NCBI GenBank assembly: GCA_035525455.1
Contig: DATLEF010000050.1
Location: forward strand, 8,030 to 72,029
Origin: JAQGMV01 sp035525455
Lineage (GTDB): Bacteria > Pseudomonadota > Gammaproteobacteria > Burkholderiales > SG8-41
Length of the DNA stretch: 64,000 nt
Direction: 5' to 3'
This document shows positions 53,682 through 63,178 of the stretch, piece by piece. Below the pieces are notes generated by a model. The model saw only the letters and a list, made by a program, of their open reading frames with translations. It did no database searches and was not told the DNA's origin. The position numbers were made by a program, and so were the translations under genes. Position 1 is the first letter of the stretch. Every line of letters starts with the position of its first letter.

Positions 53682-54881
53682 CTACGTGATCGTCACCCGC
53701 GCAAACTTGCGTTTGCCGACCTGAAGCACGACCTGCTCGCCTGTTTTGAGCAGGCGTGATTTGTCGTTCATTTTTTCGCCGTTCAGCTTAACGCCCCCCT
53801 GCTCGAGCAGGCGCAGTGCTTCCGAGGTGCTCGCAGTGAGGCCCGCCTGCTTGAGCACCTGTGCGATGGCGATACCGCCGCCGTCCGAATGGAGGCTCAC
53901 GTCGGGCATGTCCTGCGGCACGCCTCCCTGACGAAATCGCGCCTCGAAATCTGCGAGCGCCGCCTGTGCCGCCGCCGATCCGTGAAAGCGCTCGACAATT
54001 TCCTGCGCAAACGCGACTTTGATGTCGCGCGGATTGCGGCCCTTGGCCACCTCCTGCTTCCACTGGCGAACCGCCGCAAGCGGCACGAAGGACAGGAGCT
54101 CGATGTAGCGCCACATGATCTCGTCCGAGATCGACATGAGCTTGCCGAAGATCTCGGTAGCCGGTTCGTCGATACCGACGTAATTGCCGAGCGACTTCGA
54201 CATCTTGTTGACGCCGTCCAGCCCTTCCAGGAGCGGCATCGTCAATATCGCCTGCGGTTTCTGGCCGAAATGCTTCTGGAGCTCACGGCCCATCAGCAGA
54301 TTGAACTTCTGGTCGGTGCCGCCCAGCTCGATGTCGGCGCGCAACGCCACTGAATCGTAGCCCTGCACCAGCGGATACAGAAATTCGTGGATCGCGATCG
54401 GTTGCTTGCCCTGATAGCGCTTCGAAAAATCGTCGCGCTCGAGCATCCGCGCGACGGTATGCGTGGCAGCGAGCTTGATCATGTCAGCCGCCGCGAGCTT
54501 GTCCATCCAGCTTGAATTGAAAACGACTTCGGTCCGGGTGCGATCGAGGATCTTGAACACCTGCTTCGTATAAGTCTCGGCGTTGCGCGCAACCTCTTCG
54601 CGCGTAAGCGGCGGCCGCGTCGTGTTTTTGCCCGTCGGGTCGCCGATCATCCCCGTGAAATCCCCGATCAGGAAAAGGACGTGATGGCCCAGATCCTGGA
54701 GCTGGCGCAGCTTGTTGATGAGCACGGTGTGCCCGAGGTGCAGATCCGGCGCCGTGGGGTCGAAGCCGGCCTTGACGCGAAGCGGCCCGCCAGAGGCCAG
54801 ACGCTCGAGCAATTCCGACTCGACGAGGAGCTCCTCGCATCCGCGCTTTATGACGTCGAGCTGCTCGTTCAAGGGTGCCAT
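53682..54881 (-). CDS. tyrS: Tyrosyl-tRNA synthetase
   Basis: Class I tRNA synthetase, 399 aa from the ATG at 54881. HIGH-type motif FDPTAPDLHLGHT, KMSKS loop VNKMSKSLGN, and a C-terminal S4 RNA-binding domain (ALRLLEQGGVKLNGEKM). Divergent from mepM, an arrangement usual in betaproteobacteria. A TTG start at 54935 is less likely. Confidence 0.96.
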   Translation of the reverse strand: MAPLNEQLDVIKRGCEELLVESELLERLASGGPLRVKAGFDPTAPDLHLGHTVLINKLRQLQDLGHHVLFLIGDFTGMIGDPTGKNTTRPPLTREEVARNAETYTKQVFKILDRTRTEVVFNSSWMDKLAAADMIKLAATHTVARMLERDDFSKRYQGKQPIAIHEFLYPLVQGYDSVALRADIELGGTDQKFNLLMGRELQKHFGQKPQAILTMPLLEGLDGVNKMSKSLGNYVGIDEPATEIFGKLMSISDEIMWRYIELLSFVPLAAVRQWKQEVAKGRNPRDIKVAFAQEIVERFHGSAAAQAALADFEARFRQGGVPQDMPDVSLHSDGGGIAIAQVLKQAGLTASTSEALRLLEQGGVKLNGEKMNDKSRLLKTGEQVVLQVGKRKFARVTIT

Positions 54882-54996
54882 GCTGGGGCGATTTTCATTA
54901 TCCGGAAGCGACAATTTGTTGTTTGCCGGCGACAAATCTTCTGTTAAGCTTTGCCGCGCTGGTCAGTACCTAGAACGCAAAATATGTAGGAAAATC

Positions 54997-56310
54997 ATGC
55001 GGCAAGCGTCTCCCATTGTACTTGAAAAGCTGCTTCCGCTTGTGCGCAGCCGCGCTATTCGCCGTGGTGTGCTCGCCGCCGTCCTGCCGTTCGTGGGCGT
55101 CGTCGCCGCTTTCGGCATCGCGCCCAACACCGTAACCGAAAAAATCGCGCTGACTCGGGTCATCGAGGAAGTCACCCTTGCGCCTGCGCCCTCCGCGCCG
55201 GTCGCGGAGGAAACCTACTGGCGCGAAGAGCGCATTCAACGCGGCGACACATTCGCCAGTTTGCTCGCCCGGCTGAAGATCGAAGACGCCGCCGCAGTAC
55301 GTTTCTTACGGCTCAGCGCGGAAGCGAAAGGGCTCAGGCAGCTTGTGCCCGGCCGCATGATACGCGCGCACACGACCGAAGAGGGGCAGCTCGTCGAGCT
55401 GCGTTATTCCACCGGACTCATGATGCTGACCGTGAAACCGGACGGCGATACCTTCCGGTTGAGCGAACAGGTCGCGCCACTCGAACGCCGCGTCATTATG
55501 AAATCGGGGGAGATCAGGACTTCGCTTTTTGCCGCCACCGATGCCGCGCAGCTGACCGATGCCGTCGCAGACCAGCTCGCGAGCATATTTTCAACAGATA
55601 TCGATTTTCACCGCGATTTGCGCCGCGGCGACCGCTTCACCGTCGTTTACGAGATGTACTACGACTCGGGTGAGCCGATCCGGTCGGGGCGCGTGCTCGC
55701 AGCCGAGTTCGTCAATCAGAACAGGCCCTACCAGGCAGTCTGGTTCCAGCACGACAACGGCCAAGGCGACTATTACACGCTTGCAGGCAAGCCGATCAAG
55801 AAAGCTTTTCTGCGCTCGCCGCTCGAATTTTCACGCATCAGCTCGGGCTTCACGACAGCGCGGTTCCATCCGGTGCTGCAGCGCTGGCGCGCGCACACCG
55901 GAGTCGATTACGCCGCGCCGACGGGAACGCGCGTAAAAGCGACCTCCGACGGTATCGTCGAATTCGCGGGCCGCCAGGGCGGTTACGGCAATGTCGTCGT
56001 CCTCCGGCATCAGAAGAAATACACGACGCTTTACGGCCATCTGTCGGCATTCGGCCGCGGCATGCGTACCGGCTCGCGCGTGGCGCAGGGAGACGTGATC
56101 GGCTACGTCGGCGCGACCGGCCTTGCGACCGGACCCCATCTACACTACGAATTCAGGGTGAACGACGTGCACTTCGACCCGCTGACGGTCGCGATGCCTG
56201 ATGCGCCGCCGATTACGGCCGAACGCCGCGGCGCATTCGAGGCGGTTGCGCAGCCGCTGGGACAGCGCCTGGGCCTGCTGCGCGGAACCAATCTCGCGCG
56301 CTTGCAATAG
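54997..56310 (+). CDS. mepM: Murein DD-endopeptidase MepM-like, M23 family
   Basis: 437 aa from the ATG at 54997 (AGGA upstream). N-terminal membrane/signal segment (about 20-42), a LysM/OapA-like region starting YWREERIQRGDTFASLL, then the LytM/M23 peptidase domain with HTGVDYAAPTGTRV and the HLHYEFRVN zinc motif. Predicted periplasmic cleavage of peptidoglycan cross-links for growth. Divergent from tyrS; anmK, often next in related genomes, is absent. Confidence 0.93.
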   Translation: MRQASPIVLEKLLPLVRSRAIRRGVLAAVLPFVGVVAAFGIAPNTVTEKIALTRVIEEVTLAPAPSAPVAEETYWREERIQRGDTFASLLARLKIEDAAAVRFLRLSAEAKGLRQLVPGRMIRAHTTEEGQLVELRYSTGLMMLTVKPDGDTFRLSEQVAPLERRVIMKSGEIRTSLFAATDAAQLTDAVADQLASIFSTDIDFHRDLRRGDRFTVVYEMYYDSGEPIRSGRVLAAEFVNQNRPYQAVWFQHDNGQGDYYTLAGKPIKKAFLRSPLEFSRISSGFTTARFHPVLQRWRAHTGVDYAAPTGTRVKATSDGIVEFAGRQGGYGNVVVLRHQKKYTTLYGHLSAFGRGMRTGSRVAQGDVIGYVGATGLATGPHLHYEFRVNDVHFDPLTVAMPDAPPITAERRGAFEAVAQPLGQRLGLLRGTNLARLQ

Positions 56311-56358
56311 CGCGGATCGGCGACGGTCTCCGGGGGGCGCAGTCGCTCCGGCCGCAAT

Positions 56359-56385
56359 AAAAACGGGAGCCGAGGCTCCCGTTTT
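56359..56385. terminator. Bidirectional terminator between mepM and erpA
   Basis: A-run, stem CGGGAGC (56364-56370), loop CGAG, stem GCTCCCG (56375-56381), T-run. Symmetric, so it can serve both mepM (plus) and erpA (minus), which converge here. Confidence 0.85.
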
Positions 56386-56405
56386 GCTCTGTTGGCGCCC
56401 TTGCG

Positions 56406-56759
56406 TCAGGCGGAAAACGACGAACCACAACCGCACGTCGATGTCGCATTCGGATTCTTGATCACGAACTGCGCGCCCTCGACGTTTTCCTGGTAGTCGA
56501 TTTCCGCACCGGCCAAATATTGCAGGCTCATCGGATCGATCAGCAGGGTGACGCCGGCTTTTTCCATGGTCGTGTCGTCATCACTTACGGCCTCGTCGAA
56601 CGTAAATCCGTACTGGAAGCCCGAACATCCGCCGCCGGTCACGAACACACGCAGCTTCAGATCGGGATTACCTTCCTCCTCGATCAGCTGTTTTACCTTG
56701 TTCGCCGCGCTGTCGGTAAAGACGAGCGGGACCGGCATCTGTTCGGTTACTGCATTCAT
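56406..56759 (-). CDS. erpA: Iron-sulfur cluster insertion protein ErpA
   Basis: A-type Fe-S carrier, 117 aa. Three conserved cysteines: one in VTGGGCSGFQYGF and two in the C-terminal CGCGSSFSA. Delivers clusters to apo-proteins, including isoprenoid enzymes in E. coli. Part of the rplM...erpA synteny block; last gene before the terminator. Confidence 0.96.
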   Translation of the reverse strand: MNAVTEQMPVPLVFTDSAANKVKQLIEEEGNPDLKLRVFVTGGGCSGFQYGFTFDEAVSDDDTTMEKAGVTLLIDPMSLQYLAGAEIDYQENVEGAQFVIKNPNATSTCGCGSSFSA

Positions 56760-56806
56760 GTCGTGCTCCTGCGGAAATCCTTAGTTGGGGCTTCCTCAAG
56801 CGATAT

Positions 56807-57214
56807 TCAATCGCCGGAAGCGGGTTTCAGCTGAATGATTTTGTCCGATCTTGTTTCGGCCACGTGAACGAGACGTCCCTGCACGACCGCGCCCAGCTGC
56901 ATCTCGAGCGTATTGTAATGGACATCCCCTGTGACACTCGCCTTGGACTGCAGTTCAACGTACTCAGACGAATGCACGGGCCCCGCAACGAGGCCGTTGA
57001 CCACGATGTGCGGCACCCGGATTTCGCCCTCGACGCACGCGTGCTCGGAAATGACGAGCGTCCCCGATTTGCCGTCCTCCGCGTGGATATTGCCCCGGAC
57101 GGTCCCGTCGACGCGGAGCCCCCCGCTGAATACGACGTTGCCTTCGACAGTCGTTCCCGCGCCGATAAGGCAGTCTATGCGGTCCTGGGACTTGCTCGAT
57201 TTCGCTCCAAACAT
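56807..57214 (-). CDS. Bactofilin (polymer-forming cytoskeletal protein)
   Basis: 135 aa with the bactofilin beta-helix core: GAGTTVEGNVVFSGGLRVDGTVRGNI and repeated short beta turns (GEIRVPHIVVNGLVAGPV, VTGDVHYNTLEMQLGAVVQG). Bactofilins self-assemble into filaments and position peptidoglycan enzymes. Next to the MepM and DUF6776 genes, as in related genomes. Confidence 0.92.
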   Translation of the reverse strand: MFGAKSSKSQDRIDCLIGAGTTVEGNVVFSGGLRVDGTVRGNIHAEDGKSGTLVISEHACVEGEIRVPHIVVNGLVAGPVHSSEYVELQSKASVTGDVHYNTLEMQLGAVVQGRLVHVAETRSDKIIQLKPASGD

Positions 57215-57225
57215 ATCGGTCCCTT

Positions 57226-57969
57226 TCAGGAAATATCCAATGTCTGCGTTAGTTTAGGCGTCCTGACCCCGTTTTCAAAGACCCGCACCTGCATGCCTTT
57301 GAGGACGCTTCCGGGGGTCAGCTTGAAAGAGCCTTCCACGCGCTGGAAAAACTTGAAATTGAGCTGGTAATCGCGTGATTCACGGTCGGCTTCGGGGGGG
57401 AACACCAGGAGCAGCCGCCGGCTGTCGTGCTGCACATCGAGCACAAACTCCAGTTTGCCCTGAAACTCGCGCATCCGCTGCCCGCTCTGCACGAGCAGCA
57501 TCCGATAGCGGTACTCGCCGGCGGCAGGCTCGGGCTGCAGCCGAAAGCGATTTACGCTGATCGCTGCCTCGCGACCCTGCGTCGAGCTCATGAGCGACTG
57601 AAAGAACGCCAGATCCTCCTTAAGCTGGGCGTTTTCAAAGGTAAGCGATTTGACGTGCTTCATCAGATCGGCCGCCGCCGCCCGGTCGATCTGCAGTTGA
57701 CGATCGGCCTGGGCAACCTTGGACCGCAGCTCGGCGAGCTCAATTTGCTGGCGCTGCGCCTCTTCTTCCATGCGCTCGACGTGGCGCTCCGCGTCCGCAT
57801 GGCCCCAGCGGCCGCCGAACAGCGCAAGTGCAGCCCACGCAACGAGCACGATCACACCCATGCCTGCAGCCGTCTGCGCGATGCGCCAATACCACGGCAC
57901 GGCCGGCCGGACCGCCATACGCCTGGCAGAGATGCCGGCACTGCGACGGCGGAGGCGAAATGCGCTCAT
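57226..57969 (-). CDS. DUF6776-type membrane coiled-coil protein
   Basis: 247 aa: basic N-terminus, a membrane helix (about 28-52), a coiled coil (about 58-120, EEEAQRQQIELAELRSKVAQ), then a beta-rich periplasmic domain ending in GMQVRVFENGVRTPKLTQTL. Recognised from position between argC and bactofilin in betaproteobacteria. Function unknown; a role with bactofilin is inferred from neighbourhood only. Confidence 0.75.
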   Translation of the reverse strand: MSAFRLRRRSAGISARRMAVRPAVPWYWRIAQTAAGMGVIVLVAWAALALFGGRWGHADAERHVERMEEEAQRQQIELAELRSKVAQADRQLQIDRAAAADLMKHVKSLTFENAQLKEDLAFFQSLMSSTQGREAAISVNRFRLQPEPAAGEYRYRMLLVQSGQRMREFQGKLEFVLDVQHDSRRLLLVFPPEADRESRDYQLNFKFFQRVEGSFKLTPGSVLKGMQVRVFENGVRTPKLTQTLDIS

Positions 57970-57977
57970 CTACTCGA

Positions 57978-59018
57978 TCAGGGCAGCAAAGCCACCTGCT
58001 CCAGTCCCACCGTTTCCGGCAGCCCGAACATGAGATTCATGTTCTGTACGGCCTGCCCCGACGCGCCCTTGACCAGGTTGTCGATGACCGACAGCACGAC
58101 TGCGATATCCCCATCCTGCGGCTGATGGACCGCAATCCGGCACACATTCGCGCCGCGCACCGAGCGCGTCTCCGGGTGGCTTCCTGCGGGCAGCACGTCG
58201 ACGAACGGCTCGGCTGCGTAGCGCGTCTCATAAAGCGCCTGCAAATCCACCTGCCCCGTGAGCTTCGCGTACAGCGTGGCGTGTATACCGCGGATCATCG
58301 GGATGAGGTGCGGCGTAAACACGAGCTTCACGGGCGTGCCAGCCATGGCGTTAAGGCCTTGCGTGATCTCCGGCAGATGCCGGTGGCCCCCTACCGCATA
58401 GGCTTTGAAGTTGTCAGCCGCTTCGCTGAGCAAGGCATGCACTTCGGGTTTGCGTCCGGCGCCCGAAACGCCCGACTTCGCATCGGCGATCAGATGCTCG
58501 AGATCGATGCACCCGCTTTCCACGAGCGGCAGAAAACCGAGCTGAACGGCGGTCGGATAGCAGCCCGGGTTGGCGACGATGCGCGCTTCACGAATGCGGT
58601 CGCGATTGACCTCCGGGAGCCCATAAACCGCTTCAGCGACAAGCTCGGGACACGCGTGCCTCATTTTGTACCAGTGTTCCCAGAGCCCGACGTCCTTGAT
58701 GCGGAAATCCGCGGCAATGTCGATCAACCGGACGCCGGCGTCATAGAGCGCGCGCGCTTCGTTCATGGCGACGCCGTTGGGCGTCGCGAAGAACACGACG
58801 TCGCACGCGCTCAACGCCGCGCGCGAGGGCTCGCTGAAGTTGAGCGCGACACGCCCACGGAGATTGGGGAACATGTTGGCGACGGGCATGCCCGTTTCCT
58901 TGCGCGAGGTGATGACCGCCAGCTCGCACTGTGGATGCTGGACGAGTAGGCGCAAAAGCTCGACCCCGGTGTAACCGGTGCCGCCGACGATACCGACCTT
59001 GATGGTTGTCTTGGCCAT
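57978..59018 (-). CDS. argC: N-acetyl-gamma-glutamyl-phosphate reductase
   Basis: NADPH-dependent third step of arginine synthesis. 346 aa from the ATG at 59018. Rossmann motif VGIVGGTGYTGVELLRLL, catalytic cysteine in VANPGCYPTAVQLGFLPL, and HRHLPEI in the C-terminal domain. A GTG two codons upstream is less likely. Follows rpsI after a terminator. Confidence 0.96.
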   Translation of the reverse strand: MAKTTIKVGIVGGTGYTGVELLRLLVQHPQCELAVITSRKETGMPVANMFPNLRGRVALNFSEPSRAALSACDVVFFATPNGVAMNEARALYDAGVRLIDIAADFRIKDVGLWEHWYKMRHACPELVAEAVYGLPEVNRDRIREARIVANPGCYPTAVQLGFLPLVESGCIDLEHLIADAKSGVSGAGRKPEVHALLSEAADNFKAYAVGGHRHLPEITQGLNAMAGTPVKLVFTPHLIPMIRGIHATLYAKLTGQVDLQALYETRYAAEPFVDVLPAGSHPETRSVRGANVCRIAVHQPQDGDIAVVLSVIDNLVKGASGQAVQNMNLMFGLPETVGLEQVALLP

Positions 59019-59088
59019 TCGCACATCCCCGAACTCGACGCGTACTGCACGCCGCTCATTTCACGCGAAAAAACGCTTCCAGAGACGA

Positions 59089-59112
59089 CAAAGCCGCCCG
59101 CAGGCGGCTTTG
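59089..59112 (-). terminator. Terminator after rpsI
   Basis: Stem CAAAGCCGCC / GGCGGCTTTG (59089-59098 with 59103-59112) with a CGCA loop, starting 17 nt after the rpsI stop on the minus strand. The T-run is short (TTTGTC), so some read-through to argC is likely. Confidence 0.7.
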
Positions 59113-59128
59113 CTCAGCTGGCGCGGGC

Positions 59129-59521
59129 TTAGCGCTTGGAGAACTGCTTGCGGCGTCGTGCTTTGTGCAAACCGACTTTCTTGCGCTCGACTTCGCGCGC
59201 GTCGCGCGTCACGAGTCCGGCCTTCTTCAACGCCGCTTTCAGCGTCTCGTCATAGTTGATGAGCGCGCGGGTAATGCCGTGCCGAACCGCGCCGGCCTGG
59301 CCGGATTCTCCGCCGCCGGTCACGTTGATCTGAATGTCGAAGCGGTTCAGATTATCGGTGAGCTGGAGCGGCTGACGCACGATCATGCGGCCGGTTTCAC
59401 GCGAAAAGAATTCGTCGACCGGCTTCCCGTTGACGACGATATCGCCTTTGCCGGGCTTCAGGTAGACGCGCGCGACCGCGCTTTTGCGGCGGCCGGTTCC
59501 GTAGTTCTGCTGGACTGCCAT
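59129..59521 (-). CDS. rpsI: 30S ribosomal protein S9
   Basis: 130 aa. YGTGRRKSAVARVYLKPGKG near the N-terminus and the C-terminal RRKQFSKR tail, which reaches the decoding site, are diagnostic. Co-transcribed with rplM. Confidence 0.98.
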   Translation of the reverse strand: MAVQQNYGTGRRKSAVARVYLKPGKGDIVVNGKPVDEFFSRETGRMIVRQPLQLTDNLNRFDIQINVTGGGESGQAGAVRHGITRALINYDETLKAALKKAGLVTRDAREVERKKVGLHKARRRKQFSKR

Positions 59522-59534
59522 GTCTTAATGCGCC

Positions 59535-59963
59535 TTAGATCTGGAGAGGTTTGGGCTGTTGCGCGCTGTGCGGATGGTCGGCGCCCGGGTAGACCTTCAT
59601 TTTGCGGATCATCGCGTAGCCGAGCGGCCCCTTGGGCAGCATGCCTTTTACGGCAAGCTGAAGAACCCGCTCCGGATGCTTCGCATGCAGCTTTTCAAAG
59701 CTCGTGGTGCGTATGCCGCCCGGATAGGTGGTGTGGCGGTGGTACAGCTTGTCTTTAGCCTTGTTGCCGGTCACGCGCAATTTGTCGGCATTGACCACGA
59801 CGATATAATCGCCGGTATCCACATGCGGCGTGAATTCCGGTTTGTGCTTGCCGCGCAGTCGGCGCGCAATCTCAGTGGCGACACGGCCCAGCACTTGTCC
59901 GGCGGCGTCGACGATGTACCAGCCGCGCTCGACCTCATGCGGCTTGGCGGAAAACGTTTTCAT
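59535..59963 (-). CDS. rplM: 50S ribosomal protein L13
   Basis: 142 aa. VERGWYIVDAAGQVLGRVAT, GDYIVVVNADKLRVTGNK and the YPGGIRTTSFEKLH segment are typical. First gene of rplM-rpsI. Confidence 0.98.
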   Translation of the reverse strand: MKTFSAKPHEVERGWYIVDAAGQVLGRVATEIARRLRGKHKPEFTPHVDTGDYIVVVNADKLRVTGNKAKDKLYHRHTTYPGGIRTTSFEKLHAKHPERVLQLAVKGMLPKGPLGYAMIRKMKVYPGADHPHSAQQPKPLQI

Positions 59964-60001
59964 TGTTTGAACCTGGGGTGCTCGGCTTCAGGGAACCGCG
60001 A

Positions 60002-60031
60002 ATTCTATTGGAAATCAGCGTTCTGTGTCAA
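60002..60031 (-). promoter_or_regulatory. Sigma70 promoter of rplM-rpsI
   Basis: On the minus strand TTGACA (60031-60026), an 18-bp spacer and TAGAAT (60007-60002). The -35 is a perfect match. It lies about 40 bp before the rplM start and gives a short leader, where autoregulation by L13 could act. Confidence 0.75.
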
Positions 60032-60185
60032 ACCTGAGCCGCCGCCTGCGCGCCTGCGAAGCGCCCCGCCCAAGCGTGCCCGGAACACGGGCTTAGTGCC
60101 GGGCCGGGCACTCCCGAATATCGCCGTGGTATCGCCTACAATTCGCGCGCGAGGGCCGTGCCGCCCGCCACACGCCGGAGAGCCC

Positions 60186-60602
60186 ATGAAAGTCCGCATC
60201 AAATGGATCGAGGACGTCGCGTTCGTGGGTGAATCCGAAAGCGGTCACGCGCTCGTCATGGACGGCGCACCTGAAGGCGGCGGGCGCAACATCGGCCCGC
60301 GCCCCATGGAGACCGTTCTGATCGGAACCGGCGGCTGCACCGCCTATGATGTGATGCATATCCTGCGTAAAGCGCGCGCCGCCGTGTCCGATTGCGTTGT
60401 CGAGATCGATGCCGAGCGCGCCGCGGAAGATCCGAAAGTCTTTACCCGAATTCATTTTCATTTTGTCGTGACCGGAACGGGACTCCGGCCACAACAGATC
60501 GAGCGCGCGATTCATCTATCTGCCGAAAAATACTGTTCGGCTTCGATCATGCTGGCTAAAACCGCAGCGATCACTCACGATTTCGAAATACGGGAAGCGT
60601 AG
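60186..60602 (+). CDS. OsmC family protein (YhfA-like)
   Basis: 138 aa from the ATG at 60186 with GGAGAG upstream. Conserved ETVLIGTGGCTAYDVMHIL with one catalytic-type cysteine and SAEKYCSASIML with the second. OsmC-family proteins reduce organic peroxides; the YhfA subgroup is uncharacterised. Confidence 0.92.
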   Translation: MKVRIKWIEDVAFVGESESGHALVMDGAPEGGGRNIGPRPMETVLIGTGGCTAYDVMHILRKARAAVSDCVVEIDAERAAEDPKVFTRIHFHFVVTGTGLRPQQIERAIHLSAEKYCSASIMLAKTAAITHDFEIREA

Positions 60603-60654
60603 GACAAACGCATCAGCGCCGTACGACCCACCGCAGCCCACAACTCGTTGCGGC

Positions 60655-61281
60655 TCAAATCCAATACGACGTGCGCGTCATCACAGCCGAGGCAAGCCGC
60701 ATCATGGCACGCGCCGGAAGCGGGAGCTCGGCGCCTCCGTAGCGCAATGCCGTCGTTGCGTGGCGCGCCTCGTCGAGCCGCATTTCGGAAAGGATCGCGC
60801 GGCTCTTATCATCTTCGGCCGGCAACTCGCGCAAGTGCCCATCGAGATGGTCTACGACCTGCCGCTCCGTTTCCGCAAGAAATCCCAAGCTCCAGCGATC
60901 GCCCAGCAGACCTGCGGCCGCACCGAGTGCAAACGACCCGGCGTACCACAGCGGATTTAGCAGACTTTTGCGGCCGCAGAGCTCGTTTATGCGGCTTTCG
61001 GTCCAGGCGAGATGCTCGATCTCCTCCTGCGCCGCGCGCTCTAGCGCCGTCTGGGCCTGCGAGCTGCGCGCGGTCAGCGCCTGTCCCTGATAGAGCGCCT
61101 GCGCGCACACTTCTCCGGTGTGATTCACGCGCATCAATGCGGCAGCATGCTCGCGCTGCGGCGCGCCCAGTCCGGTGTCCGGAAGATCATCGCCCGGAAC
61201 GCGTCGAGCGCTCGTGGAACCGCCGAAAACAGTTCGCAAACCGCGGTCGATGCTGACGATCAGACGATCGATATCCATCAT
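60655..61281 (-). CDS. coq7: Demethoxyubiquinone hydroxylase Coq7
   Basis: Di-iron monooxygenase for the last hydroxylation of ubiquinone. 208 aa from the ATG at 61281. Iron ligands in MRVNHTGEVCAQALYQGQAL, AQEEIEHLAW, and EMRLDEARHA. Downstream of trpC on the same strand with an 80-bp gap. Confidence 0.94.
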   Translation of the reverse strand: MMDIDRLIVSIDRGLRTVFGGSTSARRVPGDDLPDTGLGAPQREHAAALMRVNHTGEVCAQALYQGQALTARSSQAQTALERAAQEEIEHLAWTESRINELCGRKSLLNPLWYAGSFALGAAAGLLGDRWSLGFLAETERQVVDHLDGHLRELPAEDDKSRAILSEMRLDEARHATTALRYGGAELPLPARAMMRLASAVMTRTSYWI

Positions 61282-61361
61282 GCGATTCTCCCATTCGCTT
61301 GTCGAAGCGGCGCGAGCACGGCGTTGGGCCCGCAGCACAGCGACTTAAGCGGCGTGCACTT

Positions 61362-62150
61362 CTACGCAAACAACCGTTCGAGCTCGGCGCCCGGGTCTTC
61401 TACCCTCATAAACGCCTCACCCACCAGGAAACAGGATACGCGCTGCCGGCGCATCTGAAGCACGTCGTCAGGTCTCAATATGCCGCTTTCCGTAACTACG
61501 AGCCGATCGGAGGGGACGCGCCCGAGCAGCTCGAGCGTCGTCTCGAGGCGCGTCTCGAATGTGCGCAGATTGCGGTTGTTGATACCGATCAGCCGTGTTT
61601 TGAGCTCGAGCGCGCGTTCGAGCTCGCCGGCATCGTGCACTTCGACAAGCACTGAAAGCGAGAGCTCCTGCGCGACGGCTTCGAGCTCGTGCATTTTCGC
61701 CGGCTCGAGTGCGGCGGCGATCAGCAGAACACAGTCGGCGCCGGCCGCCCGCGCCTCAAAGATCTGATACGGGTCGATCACGAAATCCTTGCGCAGCACC
61801 GGCAAACGGCACGCTTGCCGCGCGAGCGTCAGATCCTCGAGCCTGCCCTGAAAAAATTGTGCATCGGTCAGCACCGAGAGACACGCGGCACCCGAGCGCT
61901 CATAGCTGCGCGCGATCGCTGCAGGATCGAAACGTTCGCGCAACAGGCCTTTGCTCGGGCTGGCCTTCTTGATTTCGGCGATCACGGCCGCTGCTCCAGC
62001 CTCAATTTTGGCGCGCAATGCGCCCACGAAGTCACGCACCGGGTCCGCTCGACGCGCCGCTGCCATGATGTCGGCCCGCGGCCGCGCAGAAGAAGCTGCT
62101 GCGACTTCGGCGGCCTTCACCGCGAGGATGCGTTCGAGTATGCCGCTCAC
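61362..62150 (-). CDS. trpC: Indole-3-glycerol phosphate synthase
   Basis: TIM-barrel enzyme of tryptophan synthesis, 262 aa from a GTG start at 62150. IAEIKKASPSKGLLRE, VLRKDFVIDPYQIFEARAAG, and IGINNRNLRTFE are the catalytic segments. 8 nt after trpD. Mono-functional (no TrpF fusion). Confidence 0.96.
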   Translation of the reverse strand: MSGILERILAVKAAEVAAASSARPRADIMAAARRADPVRDFVGALRAKIEAGAAAVIAEIKKASPSKGLLRERFDPAAIARSYERSGAACLSVLTDAQFFQGRLEDLTLARQACRLPVLRKDFVIDPYQIFEARAAGADCVLLIAAALEPAKMHELEAVAQELSLSVLVEVHDAGELERALELKTRLIGINNRNLRTFETRLETTLELLGRVPSDRLVVTESGILRPDDVLQMRRQRVSCFLVGEAFMRVEDPGAELERLFA

Positions 62151-62158
62151 GGGTGAGC

Positions 62159-63178
62159 TCAGAGTGCGCGCGTACAGTTCACGAACTCGTCGACCTTGCG
62201 GCGCGCTTCACCGCTTTCGATCGTGGCGAGCGCACGCTTGACGCCATCGGCGAAAGTGCCGGCGAGGCCCGCGACGTAGATACTGGCGCCCGCGTTCAAC
62301 GCGACCACGTCGCGCGCGGGGCCGTGCTCGTTTGCGAGCGCGGCGAGCAGCATCGCTTTCGATTCGTCGACCGTGGCGACGCGTATCGTCTGCAGGTCGG
62401 CCGGCTTCAATCCAAAATCCTGCGGCGTAATCGTGTACTCCTCGATCCGCCCGTCGCGCAGCTCGGCGACCAGCGTGGGACCGCTCGGAGAGATTTCGTC
62501 GAGACCTTCGGTGCCGTGCACGATTATCACGCGCCGGCTTCCCAGCCGCTGCAGCACGCGCGCCTGAATCCCAACGAGATCGGGATGAAAAACGCCCATC
62601 ACCTGTTGCTTCGCGCCGGCCGGATTGGTGAGCGGTCCGAGGATATTGAAAAGCGTCTTCACCCCCAGCTCCCTGCGCACCGGCGCCGCATGTTTCATCG
62701 CGCTGTGGTGATTCGGGGCGAACATGAAGCCGATCCCCGAGCGGGCAATCGTGCTTGCGACCTGGTCCGGCTTGAGATTGATGTTTGCGCCGAGCGCTTC
62801 GAGCACGTCCGCGCTGCCCGATTTGCTCGACACCGAGCGTCCGCCGTGCTTCGCGATCTTCGCTCCGGCCGCAGCCGCGACGAACATGGCCGCCGTCGAG
62901 ATATTGAACGTATGCGCGGAGTCGCCGCCTGTCCCGCAGGTGTCGATCAAAGTGGGCTCGTCAGGCACAGGCACGCGCGTTGCGAACTCGCGCATCACCT
63001 CGGCCGCCGCGGCGATCTCTCCGATCGTCTCCTTCTTTACGCGCAGCCCTATCAATATCGCGGCGATCAGGATCGGCGGCACTTCGCCGCTCATGATCTG
63101 GCGCATGAGCGTAAGCATTTCTTCGCGAAATATCTCGCGATGCTCGATGATCCGCGTCAGCGCGTCCTGCGGCGTCAC
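62159..63178 (-). CDS. trpD: Anthranilate phosphoribosyltransferase
   Basis: 339 aa from a GTG start at 63178 that overlaps the trpG stop as GTGA. PRPP-binding motif DTCGTGGDSAHTFNIST, KHGGRSVSSKSGSADVLEALG and the anthranilate-site segment FMFAPNHHSAM. Confidence 0.97.
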   Translation of the reverse strand: MTPQDALTRIIEHREIFREEMLTLMRQIMSGEVPPILIAAILIGLRVKKETIGEIAAAAEVMREFATRVPVPDEPTLIDTCGTGGDSAHTFNISTAAMFVAAAAGAKIAKHGGRSVSSKSGSADVLEALGANINLKPDQVASTIARSGIGFMFAPNHHSAMKHAAPVRRELGVKTLFNILGPLTNPAGAKQQVMGVFHPDLVGIQARVLQRLGSRRVIIVHGTEGLDEISPSGPTLVAELRDGRIEEYTITPQDFGLKPADLQTIRVATVDESKAMLLAALANEHGPARDVVALNAGASIYVAGLAGTFADGVKRALATIESGEARRKVDEFVNCTRAL

